Assembly (NCBI RefSeq): GCF_002021565.1
Contig: NZ_MSZX01000015.1
Coordinates: forward strand, 47,059-111,058
DNA length: 64,000 bases
Direction of reading: 5' to 3'
From: Paenibacillus selenitireducens
GTDB taxonomy: Bacteria; Bacillota; Bacilli; Paenibacillales; Paenibacillaceae
The translations under genes and the position numbers were made by a program. Positions 49,496 to 58,435 of this stretch are shown here, one piece after another; positions within the stretch are counted from its first letter, which is position 1, and every line of letters begins with the position of its first letter. The notes beneath the pieces are model-generated. The model was given only the letters and a program-made list of their open reading frames with translations. It did no database searches and had not been told where the DNA came from.

Positions 49496-50371
49496 TTACT
49501 TTTTCCACGCGCTTGAAATGGCATGCACTTTCGCGCTCTCCCCCAAGGCTGATACATGATAGATGTCCTCGATTGTTCGGAGCACATGATAATGATTAAT
49601 GGCTTCCGAATACTTGCCAGGTTTAACCATAGGTCCAATAAATATCGTCGGAATCCGGTTAGCTTTGGAGAAATCATCTTCATCCCACGTCACGATGAGG
49701 AGACTTCGATGTGTCTTAGCCCATGCGACATAGGAGCTCAGGTTTTCTTTTAACCACTGATCCGCTTCTTGAATGGTTCCGTCGTGCATATCATTCTGAT
49801 GATTCGGGATGACGAATGAAACCGTGGGCAGCTTGCTAAAATCTTTCGGAAATGCGGTGAAAGGCTGATTCAAACTCGCTGGAACATTGTTAAATTGGAC
49901 CCACGGATTATGCTTACGCGCATAGCCACCTGAAGAACATCCGGTGTATCCAGCTCTTGGCATATCTTCCGAATATCCTTTGAAGCTAAGTTTCTTCTGA
50001 ATCAGCTTACTTGCTAAATTCTCGGTTGAAAAAGACTTTCCGCACCGATCATCCTTGATCCCCTGGGTTGATCCTGAGAAAAGTGCCAAATAATTCGGTT
50101 GACTCGGATGCGTATTTCCATGCGAATTGGTGAATAGCGCCCCATTACTGATCAGCTGGTTAAAATAAGGTGCTTTCTTACTCCCCACAATTTGGTTATA
50201 AGAGTGATTCTCTTCGACCACCACCACGATATGATCGATGGTTGGCATATGGGTATTCGCCGGAATAACTGCTGCCGCATGTGCACTTGATTCGTAACCC
50301 AAGAGAACAGATAATGTACAAGCAATTGATAGAGATAGCATTTTTTTCAATACATTAATGTTGAATTTCAA
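49496..50371 (-). CDS. Secreted alkaline-phosphatase-superfamily phosphoesterase
   Basis: The TTG at 50371 lies 7 bases after GAGGT (a GTG at 50380 sits on the ribosome site itself), giving 291 residues with a signal peptide (about 1-33). The domain is the phosphoesterase family of acid phosphatase AcpA and phospholipase C: IDHIVVVVEENHSYNQI with the metal-binding ENHS, nucleophile region GNTHPSQPNYLALFSG, PNHQNDMHDG and late WDEDD. It should hydrolyse phosphomonoesters or phosphodiesters outside the cell. It is monocistronic. Confidence 0.88.
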   Translation of the reverse strand: MKFNINVLKKMLSLSIACTLSVLLGYESSAHAAAVIPANTHMPTIDHIVVVVEENHSYNQIVGSKKAPYFNQLISNGALFTNSHGNTHPSQPNYLALFSGSTQGIKDDRCGKSFSTENLASKLIQKKLSFKGYSEDMPRAGYTGCSSGGYARKHNPWVQFNNVPASLNQPFTAFPKDFSKLPTVSFVIPNHQNDMHDGTIQEADQWLKENLSSYVAWAKTHRSLLIVTWDEDDFSKANRIPTIFIGPMVKPGKYSEAINHYHVLRTIEDIYHVSALGESAKVHAISSAWKK

Positions 50372-50524
50372 GCGTTCCACCTCACGATGTTGTCATGTTG
50401 TCTATGTATTCCCATAGCTCTATTCACGGATACCTTCAGTATAGAGGCGTAATATTAAGATTAGATGAGAAAATACGGCAACATAACGTGGATTGGACAT
50501 ACAAAAGGATAACGATAGTAAATA

Positions 50525-50550
50525 AGGGCTGCCAAGTGGCAACCCTTTGT
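50525..50550 (+). terminator. Stem-loop GGGCTGCCA / TGGCAACCC
   Basis: The stem is followed by TTTGTT and lies between the phosphoesterase and a gene fragment; the gene it served is unclear. Confidence 0.45.
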
Positions 50551-50575
50551 TCCGCTAACTGCAGATTAGTTTATC

Positions 50576-50721
50576 TCAGTCAGTGGAGTCGGGGGAAATC
50601 ACTTCCCATTTTCCAAACAGCGTCAAACCCGCCGTTTTTGCCAGCGACGTAGACGCCTGGTTATCGATCTGGCATCGGTACTGGGGTTCGTATCCCTGAT
50701 CACAGGCGTATGTAACTTCAA
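50576..50721 (-). pseudogene. C-terminal fragment of a GNAT acetyltransferase
   Basis: The minus strand encodes YRCQIDNQASTSLAKTAG then LTLFGKWEVISPDSTD and a stop at 50576, the typical ending of a GNAT protein (N-x-AS-x-LA-x3-G-L). Upstream the frame runs into AT-rich sequence and the GntR promoter, so only the tail is left. Confidence 0.6.
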
Positions 50722-50740
50722 ACAATAAATAAATGATTAA

Positions 50741-50779
50741 TTGACGCACAAGTGAATAGTGTGTATATTGTATATATAC
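50741..50779 (+). promoter_or_regulatory. Promoter and GntR operator of the YtrA-like operon
   Basis: TTGACG (50741) and TATATT (50764) are 17 bp apart. The inverted repeat GTATA-N7-TATAC (50763-50779) covers the -10 box, the usual place for a YtrA-type autorepressor. Confidence 0.7.
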
Positions 50780-50816
50780 GGTAGAAGAGCGATTGGCAGA
50801 AGTGAGGTGATGGAAC

Positions 50817-51200
50817 ATGAATATTATAATATCCAACGCATCAAGCGATCCGATTTACATACAGATTATGAATCAGATTAGGCAGAGCATCCTGAGCGGT
50901 GAATTGCGTGCAGGCGACAGCCTCCCCTCCATAAGGCAGCTGGCCAAGGATTTGCAAGTTAGTGTTATTACAACCAAGCGTGTTTATGAAGAGTTGGAAA
51001 AAGAGAAGCTAATCGACTCTGTCGTAGGTAAGGGTTGTTTCGTATCCGGAGCGAACAAAGATTTCATTCGGGAGCAGCGCATGAAACGACTAGAAGAGAA
51101 AATGATAGAAATCATTCGAGAAAGCAAGGATTTAAGCATGAGTCAACAAGATTTAATTGACCATCTGACTTTATTGTTCGAGGAGGAACAGACCACATGA
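50817..51200 (+). CDS. GntR-family repressor, YtrA-like
   Basis: 127 residues from an ATG after GAGGTGATGG. The winged helix starts SSDPIYIQIMNQIRQSILSGELRAGDSLPSIRQLAKDLQVS and is followed by a short helical tail only, which is the YtrA subclass of GntR rather than FadR or HutC types. YtrA regulators repress ABC transporter operons induced by cell-wall-active peptides. The ABC ATPase gene overlaps its stop by four bases. Confidence 0.9.
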   Translation: MNIIISNASSDPIYIQIMNQIRQSILSGELRAGDSLPSIRQLAKDLQVSVITTKRVYEELEKEKLIDSVVGKGCFVSGANKDFIREQRMKRLEEKMIEIIRESKDLSMSQQDLIDHLTLLFEEEQTT

Positions 51201-52063
51201 ATGCAATAGAATTACGTAATCTAACGAAAACATACCCTCAATTTACAGTTGATAATGTATCTTTGGATATAAAACAAGGCTATATTACCGGACTCATTGG
51301 TCCGAATGGCGTTGGTAAAAGCACCTTGATTAAGATGATGCTCGGCATGATTCGTCCAGATTCCGGGAGCGTAAACATACTAGGCTGCGATATGCCTAAA
51401 CAAGAAGTTGACATTAAGCAGCGCATCGGCATCGTTTCGGATGATTGCTTCTATTATGAACACCTTTCGATTCGCGACACGAAGAAGATGATCGCACCAT
51501 TCTATAAGAAGTGGAACGAAAAGAAGTTTAGCAGCTATCTTGAACAGTTCGAGTTGTCTCCCAAGAAGAAGATAGAAGAATTATCCAAGGGGATGAAAGT
51601 CAAGTTTTCCTTAGCAGTTGCTTTATCGCATGAGGCTGAGCTCTTAATCATGGATGAGCCTACCTCTGGACTTGACCCTGTGTTTAGAAGGGAACTGCTT
51701 GATCTGCTTGCGGATATGATGCAGGACGAGAGAAATTCGATTATCTTCTCGACTCATATCACAACAGATTTGGATCGCATTGCCGACTACATTGCTTTCA
51801 TCAATCGTGGAAAGCTCGTTTTCAGTGAAGCGAAAGACGAAGTGCTTGAGAGGTTCGCAATCGTGAAGGGCGACTCACAACTGCTCGATTCAGATATCCG
51901 AACAAAATTTGTCGGGATTCGTGAGACAGCTGTTGGTTTTGAGGGCTTAGTAGATAATAGGCAGGAAGCCGAACGGTTGTTTGGCAATTATGCTATTTTA
52001 GACAAACCATCCTTAGAAGACATTATGTATTTCACCGCCAAGGGAGGACGTATTCATGCTTAA
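51197..52063 (+). CDS. ABC transporter ATP-binding protein of the GntR operon
   Basis: 288 residues, starting in the GntR stop region (ATGA) with GAGGAGGAACAGACC upstream. Walker A GPNGVGKST (about 34-42), signature LSKGMKVK (about 131-138), Walker B LLIMDEPTSGLDP (about 151-163), and switch STHIT. The C-terminal 70 residues form an accessory domain as in YtrB-type or BcrA-type subunits. It pairs with the permease that overlaps its end by 8 bases. Confidence 0.92.
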   Translation: MNAIELRNLTKTYPQFTVDNVSLDIKQGYITGLIGPNGVGKSTLIKMMLGMIRPDSGSVNILGCDMPKQEVDIKQRIGIVSDDCFYYEHLSIRDTKKMIAPFYKKWNEKKFSSYLEQFELSPKKKIEELSKGMKVKFSLAVALSHEAELLIMDEPTSGLDPVFRRELLDLLADMMQDERNSIIFSTHITTDLDRIADYIAFINRGKLVFSEAKDEVLERFAIVKGDSQLLDSDIRTKFVGIRETAVGFEGLVDNRQEAERLFGNYAILDKPSLEDIMYFTAKGGRIHA

Positions 52064-52682
52064 CTTGCTTCGTAAAGACTTCATTGCTTTAAAAAGCTCA
52101 CTAGGGCTGATAATAATTTATCTCGCTGTATTCAGCATCGCATTTATACCAAAACAATCGTCATCTATTCACCTTGTGGGTATCTATACAGCTTTCGCCT
52201 CACTTAGTCTCGTTACGATGATAGATATCAAAAACCATAACCATAATTTTCTGGTTACACTGCCAATTAGCCGCAAGCATATTGTTCAAGCCAAATACAT
52301 AACAGCCATCATTTTTACACTTTTTGGAGTCCTTGCTTCTTACGGGATTCACTCGCTCGTTAAGGTAGCAGTCCCAGAGCTTAACAAGCCAGACTTAACG
52401 GTCATGGATATACTGGGCCCAATAGGAATCGTGCTTGCTCTGGCTTCCATCTATTTGCCGCTTTTTTACACACTTAATAAAAAAGGAACCGGTATTATCA
52501 ATGCTGTATTTTTTATAATCATTCTTGCTCTTGCGCAGCCTACAGCTATTTTTATGAATATGATAAACGAGAATGGCTTTAGTAGTAACCTAACGTTATT
52601 TCTTATTCTGATCGGTATCTTACTGTTTTTCATTGCTTCCTGTTACCTCACTATAAAACTGTTTACTAGAAAGGACTTATAA
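52056..52682 (+). CDS. ABC-2 type permease of the GntR operon
   Basis: A 208-residue protein with six membrane helices, starting MLNLLRKDFIALKSSLGLIIIYLAV, the opening of the ABC2_membrane_5 permease family (Bacillus YhcI/EcsB-related, peptide-exporter type). It overlaps the ATPase gene and should dimerise to form the membrane part of the exporter. Function probably in cell-envelope stress or peptide-antibiotic tolerance by analogy to YtrA operons. Confidence 0.85.
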   Translation: MLNLLRKDFIALKSSLGLIIIYLAVFSIAFIPKQSSSIHLVGIYTAFASLSLVTMIDIKNHNHNFLVTLPISRKHIVQAKYITAIIFTLFGVLASYGIHSLVKVAVPELNKPDLTVMDILGPIGIVLALASIYLPLFYTLNKKGTGIINAVFFIIILALAQPTAIFMNMINENGFSSNLTLFLILIGILLFFIASCYLTIKLFTRKDL

Positions 52683-52737
52683 AAGGCCGCACAGTAGAAT
52701 GGTCAAAGTGATAAATACGAATAGGAGCGCTGGTCAA

Positions 52738-53031
52738 ATGACAGATATACTAAAAAAAGTTCGTCCAATTCGAAAAGATTGGATGCTTACCCTTGGGGCA
52801 TTTCTTGTTGTGCAATTACTTTTTATCGTCCTTGATAATTCTTCGTGGTCACCGTTCAAAGAATTTTCAGAGGGGGGATTATTTGATCGCCTTTCGGATA
52901 TGAAGTTCTTTACGGAATGGTTCACGCCTTATAAAACCAAAGAATTTAACTTATTCACAGTACTTTTTGCCATTATATTTCTTCCAGCTGCAATAATGAG
53001 TGCAATAAAAGACTTTTTTTCTAGGAAATGA
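52738..53031 (+). CDS. YfzA-like small membrane protein
   Basis: 97 residues from ATG 52738 (AGGAGCGC upstream; a longer frame begins at 52699). It has two membrane helices (about 15-35 and 70-92) separated by an extracellular loop with WSPFKEFSEGGLFDRLSDMKFF then EWFTPYKTKEFN, which resembles the Bacillus YfzA family. It follows the ABC permease by 55 bases and is likely the last gene of that operon. Function unknown. Confidence 0.65.
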   Translation: MTDILKKVRPIRKDWMLTLGAFLVVQLLFIVLDNSSWSPFKEFSEGGLFDRLSDMKFFTEWFTPYKTKEFNLFTVLFAIIFLPAAIMSAIKDFFSRK

Positions 53032-53048
53032 ATCCATTAAGACGTATG

Positions 53049-53212
53049 TTAATCCACATAATCTCCGACATCTTGATCTTTATCTAGAATCTTATTTAAG
53101 TAATTGTCTTCGGAAATCTTACTTGATGAGTGTTGAAATGTCATTGGAATAGTTTCTATGATGATGCCTTGAACAATCAGATTTCCCCAATATCCTGTCA
53201 GATTGCTGGCGG
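53049..53212 (-). pseudogene. C-terminal fragment of an unidentified gene
   Basis: The minus strand reads SNLTGYWGNLIVQGIII, then ETIPMTFQHSSSKISEDN and YLNKILDKDQDVGDYVD to a stop at 53049. The sequence is protein-like, but upstream the frame is closed and no start exists. I do not recognise it. The rest of the spacer to 53417 holds only the inverted repeat at 53334. Confidence 0.45.
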
Positions 53213-53333
53213 GATTTTGTTTTTAGGAGCAAAAATGTCATGAAAGTAAAGAAGTGTATATCAAAAGTAAGAAAATATCTATTTAGCGCGTATGAAATTA
53301 TCTCATAGTATTAACTGTGAAGAGGCCTCTTGG

Positions 53334-53366
53334 AGTACATGGGCGCCCGGGCCAAGCCCATGTACT
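53334..53366. repeat. Perfect inverted repeat AGTACATGGGC / GCCCATGTACT
   Basis: 11-bp arms around GCCCGGGCCAA lie 50 bases before the DUF4855 gene, with no T-tract. It is a plausible operator or mRNA 5' stem for that gene. Confidence 0.55.
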
Positions 53367-53417
53367 AGACTTGTAACAACGTAATTATCATTTCAACCTA
53401 AGAAATGGGGATGAAAA

Positions 53418-55904
53418 ATGAAGCGTAGTCAGGGGCACCAAAGACAAATTTCGTTGTTGTTAGTCGTTGCGCTGATCTTCTCGATTGTATTTACGATTCT
53501 TCCATCGACAGCGAAGGCGGAGGAGAACGCACAGAGGGAGGCTACGCAAGCCCCCGAGGATCAACAGTCTCCGGCCGAAGTCCCTCTCCAGCCCGAACCA
53601 CAACCGGAGCCTTCATTCGACCTGGAGCAGCCGCTTGACCTTGCCGCTGCTACGGGATATTTTCCACCCAACACTGCGGCATCCGGAAACGTGAAGAATA
53701 TGGCCTTGTTGTATACCGGATATTACGGCGGACGAACGACATACGAGGGAAAAGAACTCGGCACGTATGACAAAAATACATTATTGCCTTATGTTGCGCA
53801 CTACAACAGCAGTGACGCGATGGACGACACTTTTTTCGACTCATTTCTGTTCCTAGGAATCAATACTCCCGATTATCGAGATTTCGGCGATACAGCGGAT
53901 CCTGCCAAGTGGACCTATAAGACGGATTGGGAGTGGTACATGAACCGCCTGTTCACAGCCAATCAACAGCTCGATGCCCTGAACCAAGCCACCCAGCAGG
54001 TTGCAACCACGCTCAACCGATCAAATTACAAATCCAAAGTATACATCATGTTGCCTTACCCCAACAGTGAAATCACCAATTTCGGAGATGTCGATAACGA
54101 CGGAATCAGCGAAAACCTGAATTCGACACCTAGCAATCTGACCAAGGTAACCAAATGGTATATCGACACCGTACGAAGCAGATGGAACCAAGCTAATTAC
54201 AGCAACCTTGAATTAAAGGGCTTCTACTGGTTCCACGAAGATATCGACACCGGCAATCAGGGTGAAGTGAATGCAATCAACAACTCGGGCAACTATCTCC
54301 ACACGCTTGGCCTGAAATTTTCCTGGATTCCATACTTTGGCGCCGGGCAAAGCAACAACTGGAGCAACTATGCCATCGATTTCAGCATTCAGCAGCCCAA
54401 CCACTATTTCGTTCCGAGTTCAGACTATTCGAGAATGACCGCTGTCACCAACCAAGCTAAAACATACAACGAAGGCATTGAAATGGAATTTGACGAAAGG
54501 GCGATGCACGACCTCGATTTCAAAAACCGGTTCGATAATTACTTAAAAGCCGGCGCTGAATACGGATATATGACGGGAGCGATCAAGGGCTGGTACCAAG
54601 ATATCTTCGCGATATATAACTTCTATAAGAACAAGAACAACAGCGGCATAAACGGCATTTATGACGGTAGACAGATGTATGAAGACATCTACAAATTCAC
54701 GAAAGGGACGTACACGATTCCAACCAACCTGGCATCCGGCAAAACGGCGGTCGCTTCTACGAACCAGAGCTCTTCCCTCACCGCGGCCAAAGCCGTCGAC
54801 AATTTGCCAGGCACCCGATGGTCAAGCCAGCAATATTCGAACAACGAGTGGATCTACGTCGATCTCGGGCAAGCCTATAACGTGAACCGGGTCAAATTGA
54901 GCTGGGAGTCCGCGTACGGCAAGAGCTATAAAATCCAAGTTTCGAACGACGCCACAAATTGGACGGACGTCTATGCGACAACGACGGGCGACGGCGGTGT
55001 AGACGATATCGGTTTCGCGCCGACGACGGCGAGGTATGTAAGAATGAACGCGACGGAACGCGGGACGATGTACGGCTACTCCATTTATGAGTTCCAGGTA
55101 TTCGGAGATAGCGTAGGATCCGGCTTAACTACCAATCTAGCATTGAACAAGACCGCTACGTCATCAACCTATCAGGACGCCACCTTGACGGCGAACAATG
55201 TGGTGGACGGCAACGGAACGACGAGATGGTCCAGCACATTCGCCGACCCGCAATGGATTACGATCGACCTCGGTCAGTCATATAACCTGAATCGCGTCAT
55301 ACTGAATTGGGAGCTTGCCTATGGCAAAGGCTACAAGATTCAAGTGTCCAATGATGCGGCTAATTGGACGGATGTATACACCACGACAACGGGCGACGGC
55401 GGTATTGACGATATCTCCTTTGCAGCGGTTAACGCAAGGTATGTCCGAATGTACGGGACAGAGCGAGCTTACTCCTTCTACGGCTATTCCTTATATGAAT
55501 TCCAGATTTACGGCAAACCGAATCTAGCACTGAACAAATCGGCAACCTCCTCTTCCAACGAGACAGCAGCATACACAGCCGATAAAGCGGTAGATGGCAA
55601 CCTGACGACCAGATGGTCCAGTCTATATTCCAACCCGCAATGGATCTACGTCGATCTCGGACAACAGTACCGCGTAAATAATGTCAAGCTAAACTGGGAG
55701 TTTGCCTATGCGAAGGGCTACAGGATCCAGTTGTCGAACGATGGACTCAACTGGACGGATGTGTATATGACATCGGAGGGCGATGGCGGCATCGACGACA
55801 TCTACTTCGAACCGTTAAATGCAAGGTATGTCAGGATGCTTGCGACAAATCAAGGCACCGGTTACTGGTATTCCCTTTATGAGTTCGAAGTTTACGGCAA
55901 CTGA
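53418..55904 (+). CDS. Secreted DUF4855 protein with three discoidin (F5/8 type C) domains
   Basis: 828 residues. A signal peptide (about 1-34) precedes a Pro/Glu/Gln-rich linker, then a DUF4855 domain (about 88-435), with NMALLYTGYYGGRTT, KGFYWFHEDID and IEMEFDERAMHD offering acidic candidates for a glycosidase-like active site. Three discoidin repeats follow (about 438-565, 570-695 and 697-828), each with NLAxxKxAxxSS, VDGNxTTRWSS and YKIQVSNDxxNWTDVY motifs. The discoidin domains should bind cell-surface or plant polysaccharides. The three repeats are similar enough at DNA level to suggest recent internal duplication. GGGG at 53406-53409 serves as ribosome site. Confidence 0.87.
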   Translation: MKRSQGHQRQISLLLVVALIFSIVFTILPSTAKAEENAQREATQAPEDQQSPAEVPLQPEPQPEPSFDLEQPLDLAAATGYFPPNTAASGNVKNMALLYTGYYGGRTTYEGKELGTYDKNTLLPYVAHYNSSDAMDDTFFDSFLFLGINTPDYRDFGDTADPAKWTYKTDWEWYMNRLFTANQQLDALNQATQQVATTLNRSNYKSKVYIMLPYPNSEITNFGDVDNDGISENLNSTPSNLTKVTKWYIDTVRSRWNQANYSNLELKGFYWFHEDIDTGNQGEVNAINNSGNYLHTLGLKFSWIPYFGAGQSNNWSNYAIDFSIQQPNHYFVPSSDYSRMTAVTNQAKTYNEGIEMEFDERAMHDLDFKNRFDNYLKAGAEYGYMTGAIKGWYQDIFAIYNFYKNKNNSGINGIYDGRQMYEDIYKFTKGTYTIPTNLASGKTAVASTNQSSSLTAAKAVDNLPGTRWSSQQYSNNEWIYVDLGQAYNVNRVKLSWESAYGKSYKIQVSNDATNWTDVYATTTGDGGVDDIGFAPTTARYVRMNATERGTMYGYSIYEFQVFGDSVGSGLTTNLALNKTATSSTYQDATLTANNVVDGNGTTRWSSTFADPQWITIDLGQSYNLNRVILNWELAYGKGYKIQVSNDAANWTDVYTTTTGDGGIDDISFAAVNARYVRMYGTERAYSFYGYSLYEFQIYGKPNLALNKSATSSSNETAAYTADKAVDGNLTTRWSSLYSNPQWIYVDLGQQYRVNNVKLNWEFAYAKGYRIQLSNDGLNWTDVYMTSEGDGGIDDIYFEPLNARYVRMLATNQGTGYWYSLYEFEVYGN

Positions 55905-55944
55905 TCTAGCTTATGTAAGCCAAAATTGAAAGGGGCGTCCCCCC

Positions 55945-55991
55945 AAAGAACCACAGCCGGAGTAAAATCCCAGAGCTGTGGTTCTTTTTTT
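55945..55991 (+). terminator. Terminator after DUF4855 gene
   Basis: AAAGAACCACAGC pairs with GCTGTGGTTCTTT and T7 follows. Confidence 0.9.
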
Positions 55992-56034
55992 AACGGATGG
56001 ATTGTGCCATGATAGCTATGGGGGCGATGAAGAG

Positions 56035-57486
56035 ATGTTTAAGGATTTTAAGCTCATTGCCGGACGACCGGTATATATACAAATTAAGGATTACATGAAG
56101 CACTTAATTATTAAGGGCGGCCTGCAAGGTAACCAGAAGCTGCCCTCCACACGAGAACTCAGTACATTGCTTAAGGTTAGCCGCAACTCTGTAATCTCTG
56201 CTTATGCAGGCCTTGAGGATGATGGCTACGCCTACGCAGTACAGGGGCAAGGAAGTTATGTGGCATCTACGCCTCCCGGCAGCGAAACGATCTCTTCTTG
56301 GACGCTGGACTGGAAGACGCGTATTAACGAGCACGCGAAGCTGGCAGAGGAACTGGATATCATGAAACGAGGGATACGAGCGGAGAAGGGAACCATTTCT
56401 TTCACGAGTATCGCACCCGATGAGAGTTTGTTTGATCTGGATAATATGAAGCGGGCCTTTATGGAACGTATGTCCGTAGAAGGCAACGTTCTGCTAAATT
56501 ACGGCTATGCCAAAGGGTATAAGCCTTTAATAGACTATTTGAAGCAGTATATGGAGCACAAGGGCGTTGAAATGAAAGGCAAGGATATTTTAATAACCAA
56601 TGGTTTTACTGAAGGTTTTGATCTTGTATTATCCGCCTTGAGCAAGAACAATGGCTCGGTACTATGTGAGAATCCGACGCACCATACGGCGATTAAGAAT
56701 CTGAAGTTGAACGGCTTTAAGATTACCGGAATTCCTATGGAACGAGACGGGATTGATCTGGTGGAACTGGAGAAGGCGTTACAGAAACAATCCTTTGATT
56801 GTGCGTACTTTGTCCCTTCTTACCATAATCCGACCGGCATTGTTATGTCTCCTAAGAAAAGACAGGGACTAATGAAGCTGATGACCCGGTATGAAATCCC
56901 AGTGATCGAGGATGGTTTTAACGAAGAATTACGATATTCAGGTTCTCATGTAGCGCCACTCATCGCTGCGGCGGGTGGTGGCAATAGTGTCATCTATCTC
57001 GGCAGCTTCTCAAAGGTGCTGTTTCCGGGACTGCGTGTGGGATGGGTGCTGGCGGATCAGGAGCTGATCTATTACCTCGAAAGCGTCAAGCGCGCACGTA
57101 CGATTCATACTTCGACGCTGGATCAATCCATTTTGTATCAGTATTTACTGGGCGGTAATTTGGAGAAGTACTTGAAAAAGGCCAGGGCAGAATACAAACG
57201 CAAATACGAATTGACTTTGGAATGCTGTAAGGAGTTTATTCCCTATACGGCGCTTTCAGGAGATGGCGGACTGCATCTTTTTGTAACATTCACGGAGGGT
57301 TTTAATACGAGGATGCTGCTGGAGGCATGTCGTGAACGAGGGGTTATTTTTACAGCAGGGGATATATTTTTCACGGACGGTAAGGGTCATAATACGATAC
57401 GGATCGGGTTCTCCAGAGTGACGGATGAGGATATTCGCAAGGGAATTGAGATCATTGGCAGAACTGCACGGCAACTAATGGGATGA
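56035..57486 (+). CDS. MocR-family regulator (DdlR-like)
   Basis: The ATG at 56035 gives 483 residues; the frame from 55978 begins inside the terminator. An N-terminal GntR winged helix (FKLIAGRPVYIQIKDYMKHL, LPSTRELSTLLKVSRNSVISAYAGLEDDG) is joined to a fold-type I aminotransferase-like domain with the PLP lysine in YLGSFSKVLFPGLRVGW and aspartate region VPSYHNPTGIV. The ddl gene follows by 13 bases. In Brevibacillus a MocR protein, DdlR, activates ddl in response to D-Ala and PLP, and this is the likely role here. Confidence 0.9.
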   Translation: MFKDFKLIAGRPVYIQIKDYMKHLIIKGGLQGNQKLPSTRELSTLLKVSRNSVISAYAGLEDDGYAYAVQGQGSYVASTPPGSETISSWTLDWKTRINEHAKLAEELDIMKRGIRAEKGTISFTSIAPDESLFDLDNMKRAFMERMSVEGNVLLNYGYAKGYKPLIDYLKQYMEHKGVEMKGKDILITNGFTEGFDLVLSALSKNNGSVLCENPTHHTAIKNLKLNGFKITGIPMERDGIDLVELEKALQKQSFDCAYFVPSYHNPTGIVMSPKKRQGLMKLMTRYEIPVIEDGFNEELRYSGSHVAPLIAAAGGGNSVIYLGSFSKVLFPGLRVGWVLADQELIYYLESVKRARTIHTSTLDQSILYQYLLGGNLEKYLKKARAEYKRKYELTLECCKEFIPYTALSGDGGLHLFVTFTEGFNTRMLLEACRERGVIFTAGDIFFTDGKGHNTIRIGFSRVTDEDIRKGIEIIGRTARQLMG

Positions 57487-57499
57487 AGAGGTGCTTAGG

Positions 57500-58435
57500 A
57501 TGAAGGTAGGCGTAATTATGGGCGGGGTGTCCACAGAATATGAGGTGTCGCTAAATAGCGGGAAAGAAATACTGAAGCATCTGGATCCAAATAAATATGA
57601 AATCACTCCAATTGTGATCACGAAACGTGAGGAGCTTATTGAGAAGGCAAAAGGCATCGATATCGCGCTGCTTGCACTTCATGGAGCTTACGGCGAGGAT
57701 GGCACTGTTCAAGGGACGCTGGAGACCATGGGAATTCCATATACGGGAAGCGGGGTTTTGTCTAGCAGCATTTGCATGGATAAAGATCTTTCCAAAAAGC
57801 TTATGCGCTGCGAAGGCGTGAATACAGCAGATTGGCTGTGCTGGGATAGCATGAAGGATTACTCGGCAGAAGCGGTGGAACGACTCGGTTATCCCGTTAT
57901 GGTTAAGCCATGTTCTGGCGGTTCGAGTATCGGAATGGAAAAGGTAAGCAGTAGTAAGAAACTGCTCAGTGCAGTGAAGAAGGCTTTTGCCTGTGATCAG
58001 TCGATTTTGATCGAGAGCTACATTCAAGGTCAAGAAATCACCTGCTCTATTTTGAACGGAGAACTGCTTCCTGTTCTGGGTATTGCCTCGGCACATGCCG
58101 AGTGGTTCGATTATAGCGCCAAGTACGAGGAAGGTGGTGCAGACGAACGGGTCATTGAACTACCTACCGAGGTGCATGAGCGGGTACGTGAAGCTGCTTT
58201 GAGCTGTTATAAAGCACTAAAATGCAGTGTGTACGCACGGGTAGATATGCTGCTGAAGGATGGCCTTCCCTATGTGATGGAGGTGAACACGCTACCTGGC
58301 ATGACGAAGAATAGTCTTTTACCAAGAAGCGCGCAAGCGGCAGGGTACACATTTAGCGGACTGCTGGATGAGATCATTTCCCTTTCCCTAAAGGAAAAGA
58401 GTCCAAGAGAAGAGGTGTGCGGCCATGCTAAATGA
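57500..58435 (+). CDS. ddl: D-alanine--D-alanine ligase
   Basis: 311 residues from ATG 57500 (GAGGTGC upstream). ATP-grasp ligase joining two D-Ala for peptidoglycan precursors. Seen: MGGVSTEYEVSLNSG at the start (about 8-22), LHGAYGEDGTVQG (about 57-69), MVKPCSGGSSIGM (ATP-grasp loop, about 137-149), and VMEVNTLPGMT near the end with the metal-binding E-x-N. The omega-loop segment EWFDYSAKYEEG keeps the tyrosine-lysine-tyrosine arrangement of Ala-Ala ligases, arguing against a D-Ala-D-Lac enzyme. It sits between a MocR regulator and an aminotransferase in one operon. Confidence 0.92.
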   Translation: MKVGVIMGGVSTEYEVSLNSGKEILKHLDPNKYEITPIVITKREELIEKAKGIDIALLALHGAYGEDGTVQGTLETMGIPYTGSGVLSSSICMDKDLSKKLMRCEGVNTADWLCWDSMKDYSAEAVERLGYPVMVKPCSGGSSIGMEKVSSSKKLLSAVKKAFACDQSILIESYIQGQEITCSILNGELLPVLGIASAHAEWFDYSAKYEEGGADERVIELPTEVHERVREAALSCYKALKCSVYARVDMLLKDGLPYVMEVNTLPGMTKNSLLPRSAQAAGYTFSGLLDEIISLSLKEKSPREEVCGHAK

